From contig JASHQF010000004.1 of assembly GCA_030037695.1 (NCBI GenBank), positions 1 to 13,315 on the forward strand: a DNA stretch of 13,315 bases, written 5' to 3'. Origin of the DNA: Thermoplasmata archaeon. Lineage in GTDB: Archaea; Thermoplasmatota; Thermoplasmata; Lutacidiplasmatales; UBA184. Shown piece by piece: positions 1 through 6,913 of the stretch; position 1 is the first letter of the stretch, and each line of letters begins with the position of its first letter. The notes beneath the pieces were generated by a model. The model worked only from the letters and a program-made list of their open reading frames with translations, ran no database searches and had not been told where the DNA came from. The position numbers were made by a program, and so were the translations under genes.

Positions 1-496
1 GAGCTGGTCGGTCGAGCTCCTTCCCGCCGCGACCAGCGGCGGCCCGTTGCCCGTCACTAACTCCACGAACGGGACCGCCGTCAGCTTCCGGGTCCCGGCG
101 GGAGCCCTCTACGAGTTCGAGGTCTCGGGCCCCGGTCCCGAGTACCGTGTCGTCCCCGACGAGGGGCGGATCCACATCTCGGGCCGAACGAGCGACCAGA
201 AGGCGGTGAGGTTCCGGCTGCTCACCGAGACCGTCATCTTCCAGGAGCACGGGCTCCCGCTCACCGGCACCTATCGGTGGGCCGTGGAGCTGGTCAACGG
301 CTCGACCCCCGCCGTGTCGTTCCCGTTCTCGTTCGAAAGCCGACCGGGCGCCGGCATCGAGTTCAAGCTGCCGATCGGGACGTACCACTACACGGTGTTC
401 TCGCCCGAGGGAGAGACCCCGACCCAGGCGAGCGGTACGTTCACGGTCACGGCCGCCCCCTCAACAGCCCAGCGGATCCCGGTGACGTTCACCTAG
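1..496 (+). CDS. Secreted or surface protein with tandem GLP-type beta-domains (3' end, 5' truncated)
   Basis: This is the last 164 residues of a larger protein. The reading frame is open from base 2, so the TTG at 47 is an internal codon and the true start lies outside the window. The first residues (SWSVEL) are the middle of one beta-domain, continuing through FEVSGPGPEYRV and IHISG. A second domain follows, with FQEHGLPLTGTYRWAVEL, LPIGTYHYTV and a final PVTFT. This pattern (F.E.GLP, then W.V.L, then GtY.f.V..P, then a closing V.FT strand) belongs to a beta-sandwich domain common in secreted proteins of Thermoplasmata archaea. It recurs in the three C-terminal domains of the propeller protein at 7991-10872. 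There is no C-terminal membrane anchor. The role is probably structural or adhesive at the cell surface. The family assignment is from memory of the motif; the upstream domains cannot be seen. Confidence 0.75.
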   Translation, partial: SWSVELLPAATSGGPLPVTNSTNGTAVSFRVPAGALYEFEVSGPGPEYRVVPDEGRIHISGRTSDQKAVRFRLLTETVIFQEHGLPLTGTYRWAVELVNGSTPAVSFPFSFESRPGAGIEFKLPIGTYHYTVFSPEGETPTQASGTFTVTAAPSTAQRIPVTFT

Positions 497-542
497 GTCG
501 TGCCCCACCGACGCCCCCGGGAGCAGGTCCCCCCGGTCGCGT

Positions 543-1265
543 CTACCGGGGTGGGGCGACCGTCGAAGGCCTAGGCGCCGTGGCGAAGACGGCGCGGAAC
601 CCCTCCGCGCCGCGTACCGAGAGGCCCGCCACGCCGTCGGCGAGGGCGGCCTCGCCGGTCTCCACGGCGCGTCCGTCCACCGACCCCTGGCCGGCCAGGG
701 CGTAGACGACCGCGCGGCGGTCGGACCCGACCTTTCTCACGGTGGTGCTGTCCTGAGGGAAGAACCACGCCTCGGACTCGAGACCCGAGGCGGGGACCAT
801 CGGTCCCCTCGACCCGGTGAGCGGACGGACCTCGACGTTGTCGACGGTCGACCGCGGTGCCTCGGGGCCGGTCGCCTGGAGGCGGGGAGGATCGTCGAGC
901 GGCCGCGGCAGGTCGAGGACCAGGTTGAACCATCGGATCGAGCCCCCCTGGCCCGGCGCCACCTGGTGGTGGGCCCGCGCTCCGGCGGTGAGCAATCGAG
1001 CGGCCCCTTGGGCGAGGCGCTCTTCCGGCCGGTCCTCGAGCTGGTAGGAGGCGAACCCCTCGACGACGTAGGTCATCACCTCCTCTCGGAGGTGGGCGTG
1101 GCGGGGGAGATGCCGCCCGCGGCTCGCGATCCCTTCCACGACGCGGCGGAAGGGGGGCCAGACGGGCTGCGTCGCCGTCGGGACGACGGTGCGCGTCGTG
1201 ACGGTCCCCTGCTCGATCTCGCCGACGACGACGTGGATCGGTACGGGAGTACCGGGCGGAGGCAC
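543..1265 (-). CDS. Pirin-like bicupin protein
   Basis: A 240-residue protein with a pirin-type N-terminal cupin. The stretch RHAHLREEVMTYVVEG (residues 55-70) matches the pirin metal-binding strand, with H56 and H58 at the places of two pirin iron ligands. The stretch LLTAGARAHHQV (91-102) matches the second cupin motif (TAGRGIVHSE in typical pirins); H100 is kept, but the usual last ligand Glu is Val102. The C-terminal half (about 140-230) is a degenerate second cupin. Pirins bind Fe and act as transcription cofactors or quercetin dioxygenases; the cellular role here is unknown. The GTG start at 1265 is chosen because a TATA-like TTTAAC lies at 1289-1294, about 26 nt upstream, which fits a leaderless transcript. 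An ATG at 1288 is in another frame. The gene converges with the beta-domain gene ending at 496. Could instead be a more general bicupin; family fairly likely, function not. Confidence 0.68.
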   Translation of the reverse strand: MPPPGTPVPIHVVVGEIEQGTVTTRTVVPTATQPVWPPFRRVVEGIASRGRHLPRHAHLREEVMTYVVEGFASYQLEDRPEERLAQGAARLLTAGARAHHQVAPGQGGSIRWFNLVLDLPRPLDDPPRLQATGPEAPRSTVDNVEVRPLTGSRGPMVPASGLESEAWFFPQDSTTVRKVGSDRRAVVYALAGQGSVDGRAVETGEAALADGVAGLSVRGAEGFRAVFATAPRPSTVAPPR

Positions 1266-1288
1266 GACGGGCGCAGTTCCCGCGGCAT

Positions 1289-1294
1289 GTTAAA
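1289..1294 (-). promoter_or_regulatory. TATA-like box for the pirin-like gene
   Basis: On the minus strand this reads TTTAAC in otherwise GC-rich sequence. Its centre is about 26-27 nt from the GTG at 1265, so a transcript starting at the usual archaeal distance would begin at or next to the start codon. No purine-rich BRE was scored. Confidence 0.5.
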
Positions 1295-1365
1295 GGGTCG
1301 TCCGGAGCCCGGGCTCGCCGACGCCGAGCGGGTACGGAGCGCCCAACGGTCGCCAGGCCGGCTCG

Positions 1366-1372
1366 TTTAGTA
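1366..1372 (+). promoter_or_regulatory. Weak TATA-like box for the small membrane protein gene
   Basis: TTTAGTA is centred about 27 nt before the GTG at 1396. It is the only AT-rich stretch nearby and again fits leaderless transcription, but it is short and weak. Confidence 0.35.
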
Positions 1373-1395
1373 GGTCGGCGGGCTCGAACGTCGCC

Positions 1396-1674
1396 GTGAT
1401 CCTCCCGGGCCTCGTCTCCGTAGCGTTCTACCGCCGTCGGCCGGGCGCGCTCCAGATCGGGCTGGGCCTCGCCTTCACCGTGGTCGTCTCCGGCCTGCTC
1501 GGGTACTGGCAGGACGAGGGCAAGTCGTTCGTGTGGGACAATGTCGCGCTCGCGATCGTCGGAGGCGTGGTCCTCTACGTGGCGATCCTCGTCTACCTCG
1601 TCTACGTCTACCTGCCGAAGCGGGCGAGGAGCGCGACGGGCGCCGCGTCCCCGCCGAGCCCGCCCGTTCCCTGA
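1396..1674 (+). CDS. Small two-helix membrane protein of unknown function
   Basis: A 92-residue protein starting with GTG. Two hydrophobic segments are visible, about residues 19-38 (containing LGLAFTVVVSGLLGYW) and 49-73 (VALAIVGGVVLYVAILVYLVYVY). They are separated by a short polar loop with DEGKSF. The tail KRARSATGAASPPSPPVP is basic, then Pro-rich, so the C-terminus probably faces the cytoplasm. I recognise no family. The gene is convergent with the polytopic membrane protein ending at 1714. The start is supported by a weak TATA-like box about 27 nt upstream and by the absence of an earlier ATG, GTG or TTG close by. It may be a genuine lineage-specific protein; a chance ORF is less likely because the hydrophobic pattern is well organised. 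Confidence 0.6.
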   Translation: MILPGLVSVAFYRRRPGALQIGLGLAFTVVVSGLLGYWQDEGKSFVWDNVALAIVGGVVLYVAILVYLVYVYLPKRARSATGAASPPSPPVP

Positions 1675-1713
1675 TCCGTACGGGCCCGGTCGAGTTCGGC
1701 CGGTCGCCGTGGC

Positions 1714-3018
1714 TCAGCTACGGCGAGCCGTGAGCCGGTCCACGCCCAGGAAGAGCACGATCAGCTCGGCGGCGAGGAGGAGGCCCACGACCAGCCCGAG
1801 GACCAGATCCGGTTCGGAGGGTCCTCCGGCGTAGAGGATCAGCCCCACGAACACGGCCCCCCACGCCGCGATGCCGGTGACGATCCCGTACAGCAGCCCC
1901 CCTACCGTCTGGAAGAAGGCGACCGGCGGGCTCGGCGGAGCCGCGCCCTGCGAAGGAGCCGGAAGGTGAGGGCGGGTCATCGCCAGGTTCAGCACCGCTC
2001 CGACGAACGTCGCTCCCGCGAGGAGGGCGCCGAGGTTCGCGACGGAGCCGAGGTAGGTGCCGGTCTCGCCGGCGAACGCCGAGGCTCCCGTGAAGGCGAA
2101 CAGCAGCCCCATGCAGGCACCGGGCGCGAGACGCCAGACCCCGCGAACCGCGGTCGGGTACTCCAGGTCGGGCTTGTCGCCGCTCCGGGATTGGCGTCGG
2201 GCGGTGAGGCTGCGAGGGATGACGATCGCGGCGAGGAGGAGCGAGACGAACGCCCCCAGCTCGATCGCGAGGATCCGTCCTCCCCACGCCCCCGAGGGGC
2301 CGAACGGCGTGTAGCCGACGATCCATCGGACGAACGAGGCCAGGGTGCCGATCGATCCGAACGACCAAAGGAACAGCCCGAGGACGGCGCCGAGCCACAC
2401 CACGCCGGCCGCCAGGGCCCCCGCCGCCGCTTCCGAACCGCTCACGAAGCCCACGGTCCACCCCTGGTCCACGGTCGTGAGCCACGAGAGCACGAACCCG
2501 ACGATCCCGCCGACGGCCACCGTCGTGAGGGGGAACCCCAGGTAGGTCCCCTGCGACCCGAGCAACCGTCCCAGGCTCGACGGAAGGTCGGCCCGGGTGG
2601 CGTAGAGGAGCACGCTCGATACCCACGACCCGATCCACCCCGCGAGGAACGTGGCCCGCCAGTAGTCCCACTCGCTGCCGGCACGCCATCCGAGGCCGAT
2701 CCCGAACCCGAGGCCGGCGAGCGGATAGCCGAGGAACGCGCCGTAGATCCCCCCCAGGTAGAAGCCGACCGCCGCGCCCGCCACGGTGCCGGAGAGCGGT
2801 CCGCTCAGCGCCCGGAGCGGGCGGAACGCGGCAGGGGCTGCGGTCGCGGGTGTCGATCGAGGGGCCCCGTCCCGAGCCCCGGGAGTGCCTTTTCCGCCGC
2901 CCGGGTAGAGGGCCCCCGCGAGGAGCCCGACCACGAAGGTGATCAGCCCGGCGAGGAGCGCGATCCCCCAGACCGGGACGGAGGGGAGGAACGAGACGAG
3001 GATGTCGGAACGCCCCAT
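1714..3018 (-). CDS. Polytopic integral membrane protein, function unknown
   Basis: A 434-residue Gly/Ala-rich membrane protein. Hydrophobic segments lie at about 15-38, two within 75-110, 122-142, 160-180, 196-219, 247-268, 296-318, 323-346, 368-396 and 402-424, giving roughly 10 or 11 helices. A polar Pro/Thr-rich loop (40-70) follows the first helix and a charged loop (RSLTARRQSRSGDKPDLEYP, 269-288) separates the two halves. Glycine-rich small-residue patterns (for example AGAAVGFYLGGIYGAFLG) suggest tightly packed helices. I see no ATPase, transporter signature or catalytic motif, and I do not recognise the family. The ATG at 3018 is the only ATG, GTG or TTG before an in-frame TGA about 48 nt upstream. 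The leader holds a 7-bp inverted repeat at 3029-3051. Function is open; a transporter or a membrane-remodelling protein are both possible. Confidence 0.75.
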   Translation of the reverse strand: MGRSDILVSFLPSVPVWGIALLAGLITFVVGLLAGALYPGGGKGTPGARDGAPRSTPATAAPAAFRPLRALSGPLSGTVAGAAVGFYLGGIYGAFLGYPLAGLGFGIGLGWRAGSEWDYWRATFLAGWIGSWVSSVLLYATRADLPSSLGRLLGSQGTYLGFPLTTVAVGGIVGFVLSWLTTVDQGWTVGFVSGSEAAAGALAAGVVWLGAVLGLFLWSFGSIGTLASFVRWIVGYTPFGPSGAWGGRILAIELGAFVSLLLAAIVIPRSLTARRQSRSGDKPDLEYPTAVRGVWRLAPGACMGLLFAFTGASAFAGETGTYLGSVANLGALLAGATFVGAVLNLAMTRPHLPAPSQGAAPPSPPVAFFQTVGGLLYGIVTGIAAWGAVFVGLILYAGGPSEPDLVLGLVVGLLLAAELIVLFLGVDRLTARRS

Positions 3019-3028
3019 CGCATCACTG

Positions 3029-3051
3029 GCTGCCCTTCGGGCCCGGGCAGC
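3029..3051 (-). other. Hairpin in the leader of the polytopic membrane protein gene
   Basis: GCTGCCC at 3029-3035 pairs perfectly with GGGCAGC at 3045-3051 across a 9-nt loop. It ends 10 nt before the ATG at 3018. A TATTCA box on the minus strand at about 3080-3087 would place transcription start near 3057, so the hairpin would sit in a short 5' leader. In GC-rich DNA a 7-bp repeat can arise by chance. Confidence 0.3.
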
Positions 3052-3275
3052 GCGTACGGGGGCTCAGCATCGGGTCGACCCATGAATACCTGTCGTTAGG
3101 GCTGGATCGTCGGAGGGCCGTGCCCTCCGCTCGCCGGCCGACGACCTCGCCAGTTCGGCGGACCCCGAGTTGGAAGCTCGGATCGGCGAGCCGGTTCAGC
3201 CCGAACTCCGAGGCGGATTCGCTGCGGTGAGCTCCGCCCCGGGTCCCGGCGCGGTCTGTCGCCCGGTCGGGTGCC

Positions 3276-6200
3276 CTACCGGGGACCCCCCCGTACCGGA
3301 GAGGTCGAGGGACGGGCGCTGCGGACGCCAACGTTCGAGGGACCGCCTCGCCTCCGGGAGGGGTCCTTCAGGTCCACTTTGCCGATCGGCTCGAGCAACC
3401 AGACCATCGTCGGGGCAGGCGTCTTCCCGCTCGTGGGGGCCGACCGCGGAAGGTGCGCCGGGCGGATCTCGGGCGGGCGCGCGGGCGCCGGGGCGACCCG
3501 AGGGCGCGGAACGGGCGGCGGCGCGAGGCGCGGCAAGGAGGGAACGGTCGATCCTCCGGGAGGCGGAAGGCGCCGCGACGGGGGTCCCGCGTGCGGCTTC
3601 GGCTTGCCGGCGTTCCGACGGGCCGAGCGGCGCGCGGTCGTCACCCCGAGGAGGACGCCTAGGATCCCGAGCCCGAGGAAGGCGAGCGCCCACGACGGGA
3701 ACTCCCACCCTCCGAGGCTCGTGAAGATCGACCGCTCGGAGTTCGAGCTCGCGATCACGAACACCGCACCCTTGGTGTTCGCGCCGGTGAGGTTCGCCCC
3801 CGTGAGGTTCGCGCCCCGCAGGAAGGCGCCTTCGAGGTTCGAGTTCTCGAGGTTCGCGTCCTCGAGGTTGGCGTCGAACAGGCTCGCCATGCGGAGATCG
3901 GCCCCCTGGAGGTCGGCGGCCTCGAGGTCGGCGAACGGCAGGTTGGCCCACCGCAGGTCCGCGTGCGCGAGGTACGCCCCGGCGAGATCGGCGCCGGTGA
4001 GATCGTCGCTCGTGAGGTTCGCCGCGGAGAAGTTCGATCCCGGGGCGTAGATCCCGGCGAGGATCGACCACTCGAGGTTCGCGTTCGAGAAGTTCGCCCC
4101 CGGGGCCACGACGTTGGCGAGGTTCGAGAACTGGAGGCTCGCGCCGACGACGTCGTCCAGCGTGAGGTTCGCCCGGAACAGGTTCGTCAGCTGGAGGTTG
4201 TCCCCGGAGAGCTGGTCGCCGAGGACGGTGAGGCTCGCGGTGCCCACCCGGGAGACGTTCTCCGTCGTGCCGGTCACCGTCAGGGTGAACGACCCGAGGG
4301 CGCCGACCCCCGACAGGTCCGCTCCCTCGAGGTTCGCCCCGAAGAAGTCGGTGCCCACGGTGTCGGCGCCGGCGAGGTTCGCGTCCTTCAGGTTCGCCCC
4401 GACGAGGCTCGCCCCGGCGAGATCCGCGTCCGTGAGGTTCGCCTGCTGGAGGTTGTCGCCCCGCAGCGAAGCGCCGGCAAGATCACAGTGCGCGAGATCG
4501 GCCCGCTGGAGGTCCTGGGGCCAGGGGCCGTGCACCTGGGGACAGCTCACGTAGCCGCCCGACCCGGCCGTGGCAAGGGTGAACGAGAACGTCGACGGGA
4601 TCGCCGTGCTCGACGGGAACCCGGTCGCGGTCATCCCCGTCGGCACGCCCGCGAGCGACAGGGCCGCGCTGGGAACTCCCACGGTCGACGAGCCGGGCAC
4701 GAGGCCCACGTTCACCGTGATCACGGCGGACGACCCCTGCGCCAGGGTGAGCGCATTCGGCACCAGCGCCACCGAGAAGTCGAACAGGTGGAGACCGACG
4801 GACGCCGAGCGGGAACCGCCCGCGCCGCCCGGGACGTTCGCCGTGACGACCGGCGTGAAGTCCCCGAGCGAGCCGGACGGCGGGCCCCGGGTCTGCACCG
4901 TGAGCGACTGGCAGTCCTCGAGCGTGGAGATCGTGCACCCGGTAAGGGTGGGGACGATGCTCACCGCGCTGAACGTCGCCGTGGCGTCCCCGGGGATCCC
5001 GAGGTCCGAGAGCAGCGCGGCCGGGATCCCGACCGTCGACGAGCCCGGGACGAGAGTGAGATTCAGGCTGTAGACCGCGGAGAGGCCCCGGACGATCGTC
5101 TGGCTCGACGGGGCGAGGTCCACGGTGAAGTCGTAGACGTGGACGTGCGTCGTGTTCGCGATCGCCAGGCCGTAGAACGTCCCCTGGAAGATGAGGGTGA
5201 AGTCCCCCAGGGCGGTCGACGGCGAGGTCGAGATCTGCAGGGTCGTCGTCCCGTTCGGCGTCACCGTGGACGAGCTGAGCGACGCCGAGGCGCCGCCCGG
5301 CACGCCCGACAGTACGCTCACGGTCACCGGCGCCGCGGAGCCGCCGAGCAGGACCACGTCGATCGTGAAGCTGACCGTCCCACCCCGGAGCACCGTGAGA
5401 TCGCTCGGTTCCGCGAAGACGTTGAACGTCTCGGTGCTCTCGGTGAACGTGATCGCGGAGCCGCTGGTCTGGCACGGCCCGAGGAACAGGTTGTTGGTCT
5501 CCCCCGTCTGCGAGTACGACGTGCAGCTGGGGGTGAGCGGAGCCCCGCTCGGGCTGGCGATCGCGGTCGAGACGTTGAGCGTCCCCTGGCCCGTGAAGAT
5601 CGCCTCCGACCCGCCGCCGTCCCCGAAGACGTTGAACTCCGCGTACGTCCAGGACGGGGCGAGGTCGGCGATGCCGTCCGGCGCGACCACCGTCGAGGAG
5701 CAACCCAGGCCCGCGTTGCTGCACAGTTGCAACGTGTCGTTCGTGCTGCCCTCGTAGTCGGCGGTGGCGTAGAACTCGAGCGTGGTGAGGGGGGCCGTGA
5801 GGAACGACGACGGGACGTTGAGTCCCGGAGTGTGGCCGTAGCAGTTGCTGGGCTGGGTCGGAGTGACCTCCCAGGTGATCCCGTCCATCGCCACGGTGCC
5901 GTTGCACCCGTTCTTCGACGGGATGGAACCGATCAGGACGTACCAGATCCACAGGACCCCCGAGCTTCCGGTCGGGTCGTTGTAGTAGACGAACTGCTCC
6001 CACGAGGAGCCGAAGTCGGAGGTTCCGGTGAACGGCGTGCTGACGAAGGGGAATAGGTTCGAGTTGATCTGCAGGCTATAGCAGCCGTTCTCGGGATCGG
6101 TGCTGCAGGCCGAGGCGTTCTGATTGTACTCTCCGGTGAGGCCGAGCGACGCGGGGAACGTCCCGGTCGCGTTGCCGATGGTCGTTCCGCTCGGGGCGAC

Positions 6201-6575
6201 GGCGCTGTAGTCCCCGTTCACGAACGATCCCCCCGGCGCCGAAGAGCCCGCGGCGGGGGAAGTCGAGTCGAGGGAGGTCAGGGCCGACGCCAGGACGCTC
6301 GAAGGGATCGCGCCCGGGGCCCCGGAACCGATCGCGGCGGAAGGGGTTGCCGCCGCCGTAGGCGAGCTGGGCGCAGCCGCGGCCGTGGAGGCGGTACTCG
6401 AAGGGTTGGAATGGGGGGCGCCCGAAAGGGCCGAACCGAGATCTGCGGGACCGGAACTCTGAGCTTGGAGCGGATGGGAAGCAAGTCCGACGGAGGTGAC
6501 GGCCAGGATTCCGCTAGCAGGTACGACGACGGCAAGGCCGATCGCGAGCAGGACCGCGATGCGACGAGGGGCCAT
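3276..6575 (-). CDS. Large surface protein: signal peptide, lectin-like, Ig-like and pentapeptide-repeat domains, TM anchor, Pro-rich cytosolic tail
   Basis: A 1099-residue type I membrane protein. Residues 1-28 are a signal peptide (RR, then a hydrophobic core). Residues 36-115 form a Ser/Thr/Ala/Pro stalk. Residues about 115-383 form a Cys-containing beta-rich domain (CYSLQINSNLF, WEQFVYYND, WIWYVLIG, a G-rich loop FGDGGGSEAIF) resembling uncharacterised secreted lectin- or glucanase-like proteins. Three Ig-like domains begin at about 384, 482 and 599, each opening with a variant of DFxV. Pentapeptide repeats (A-D/N-L-x-x) occupy 678-757 and 789-936. The first block interrupts the third Ig-like domain. 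W957 opens the only C-terminal TM helix (about 960-978), followed by RRSARR and a basic Pro-rich cytosolic tail of about 120 residues. The ATG at 6575 lies 26 nt from a TATA box, so the message is probably leaderless. Role inferred: cell-surface recognition or adhesion. The ligand is unknown. Confidence 0.85.
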   Translation of the reverse strand: MAPRRIAVLLAIGLAVVVPASGILAVTSVGLASHPLQAQSSGPADLGSALSGAPHSNPSSTASTAAAAPSSPTAAATPSAAIGSGAPGAIPSSVLASALTSLDSTSPAAGSSAPGGSFVNGDYSAVAPSGTTIGNATGTFPASLGLTGEYNQNASACSTDPENGCYSLQINSNLFPFVSTPFTGTSDFGSSWEQFVYYNDPTGSSGVLWIWYVLIGSIPSKNGCNGTVAMDGITWEVTPTQPSNCYGHTPGLNVPSSFLTAPLTTLEFYATADYEGSTNDTLQLCSNAGLGCSSTVVAPDGIADLAPSWTYAEFNVFGDGGGSEAIFTGQGTLNVSTAIASPSGAPLTPSCTSYSQTGETNNLFLGPCQTSGSAITFTESTETFNVFAEPSDLTVLRGGTVSFTIDVVLLGGSAAPVTVSVLSGVPGGASASLSSSTVTPNGTTTLQISTSPSTALGDFTLIFQGTFYGLAIANTTHVHVYDFTVDLAPSSQTIVRGLSAVYSLNLTLVPGSSTVGIPAALLSDLGIPGDATATFSAVSIVPTLTGCTISTLEDCQSLTVQTRGPPSGSLGDFTPVVTANVPGGAGGSRSASVGLHLFDFSVALVPNALTLAQGSSAVITVNVGLVPGSSTVGVPSAALSLAGVPTGMTATGFPSSTAIPSTFSFTLATAGSGGYVSCPQVHGPWPQDLQRADLAHCDLAGASLRGDNLQQANLTDADLAGASLVGANLKDANLAGADTVGTDFFGANLEGADLSGVGALGSFTLTVTGTTENVSRVGTASLTVLGDQLSGDNLQLTNLFRANLTLDDVVGASLQFSNLANVVAPGANFSNANLEWSILAGIYAPGSNFSAANLTSDDLTGADLAGAYLAHADLRWANLPFADLEAADLQGADLRMASLFDANLEDANLENSNLEGAFLRGANLTGANLTGANTKGAVFVIASSNSERSIFTSLGGWEFPSWALAFLGLGILGVLLGVTTARRSARRNAGKPKPHAGPPSRRLPPPGGSTVPSLPRLAPPPVPRPRVAPAPARPPEIRPAHLPRSAPTSGKTPAPTMVWLLEPIGKVDLKDPSRRRGGPSNVGVRSARPSTSPVRGGPR
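3768..4211 (-). repeat. Pentapeptide-repeat block 2 (residues 789-936)
   Basis: About 148 residues of A(D/N)LxX repeats, for example DLTGADLAGAYLAHADLRWA and LEDANLENSNLEGAFL. Such repeats fold as a right-handed quadrilateral beta-helix. On the plus strand they appear as recurring GAGGTTCGCG-type 15-mers. Six N-X-S/T sequons (NLT, NFS, NFS, NLT, NLT, NLT) fall inside the block. The block leads directly to a linker and the TM helix, so it forms the membrane-proximal stem. Confidence 0.85.
4305..4544 (-). repeat. Pentapeptide-repeat block 1 (residues 678-757), inserted in an Ig-like domain
   Basis: About 80 residues beginning with a probable N-terminal cap, CPQVHGPWPQDLQRADLAHC, whose C678 and C697 could form a disulfide. 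It continues with repeats such as ANLTDADLAGASLVGANLKD. The block lies between SFTLATAG and GALGSFTLTVTG, which are adjacent strands of the third Ig-like domain when compared with the two preceding domains. The motif GDNLQQANL here resembles GDNLQLTNL at the start of block 2, suggesting that the blocks share an origin. Confidence 0.8.
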
Positions 6576-6598
6576 GGGTCGCGGGAAGGTCTTCCGGG

Positions 6599-6604
6599 TT
6601 ATAC
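6599..6604 (-). promoter_or_regulatory. TATA box of the large surface-protein gene
   Basis: The minus strand reads GTATAA within TTGTATAACC, centred 26-27 nt upstream of the ATG at 6575. This is one of the clearest archaeal promoter elements in the window, and its spacing predicts a leaderless message. Confidence 0.65.
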
Positions 6605-6665
6605 AACTTCGGGCGAGTTCGGCGCGCGACGACGGGCGTCTCGGCCGTCCCTCGTGGCGGAGGCT

Positions 6666-6679
6666 CCTTACCTGTAAGG
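6666..6679. promoter_or_regulatory. Inverted repeat, candidate operator
   Basis: CCTTAC and GTAAGG form perfect 6-bp arms around a 2-nt centre. The site is about 62 nt upstream of the TATA box of the surface-protein gene and over 190 nt from the VOC promoter. That position would suit an activator site for the surface-protein gene. No second copy was noticed elsewhere in the window. Confidence 0.3.
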
Positions 6680-6871
6680 TGGGATAGCGACTCTACGAGT
6701 TCCGGACGATCCTCGGGGCCCGCGGATCGGGGCACGTCGCGCTCGTTCTCGCTCGCCACGAGGCGACGGCGATTCGGTATCCTGCCAGGGGACCGACTGC
6801 CCAAGGGTACACGCTCGGGCACCGGTCCGCGACTCGGGGGATCGCCCGGCGGGTCCGTCGGCCTGCCTTGG

Positions 6872-6879
6872 ACTCTTAA
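6872..6879 (+). promoter_or_regulatory. Candidate TATA-like element for the VOC gene
   Basis: ACTCTTAA lies about 38 nt before the ATG at 6914, implying a leader of roughly 10 nt. That leader contains GGTGGG at 6903-6908, which could pair weakly with the anti-Shine-Dalgarno end of 16S rRNA (ATCACCTCC). Confidence 0.35.
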
Positions 6880-6913
6880 CTCGGTCCTACCTCCGCAGCC
6901 TCGGTGGGTTCGG

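Larger units (their letters stand above)
6576..6913. other. Intergenic region between divergent genes
   Basis: 338 nt between the large surface-protein gene (-) and the VOC gene (+). It holds the TATA box of the surface-protein gene (6599-6604), a perfect 6-bp inverted repeat (6666-6679), and a TTAA-containing element at 6872-6879 before the VOC gene. The minus-strand ORF that crosses it has no recognisable features and overlaps the surface-protein start. I see no RNA gene. Confidence 0.6.

Noticed and set aside
1966..3099. Plus-strand ORF of 377 codons opposite the polytopic membrane protein
   Set aside because: Its composition is almost entirely Arg, Glu, Gly and Pro, as expected for the antisense of a GC-rich gene. 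The minus strand encodes a coherent membrane protein.
3768..4544. CRISPR-like regular repeats on the plus strand (recurring GAGGTTCGC units)
   Set aside because: The period is 15 nt, is imperfect and stays in frame with pentapeptide codons on the minus strand. There are no unique spacers.
4483..6003. Second minus-strand ORF of 506 codons within the surface-protein gene
   Set aside because: It is a shifted frame of the real gene, rich in Arg, His and Asp, with no recognisable domain.
3963..6056. Long plus-strand ORF (697 codons) opposite the surface-protein gene
   Set aside because: It is Arg/Glu/Val-rich with a repeating VREVRP pattern that is the mirror of the pentapeptide codons on the other strand. 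It has no domain features, while the opposite strand has a signal peptide, folded domains and a promoter.
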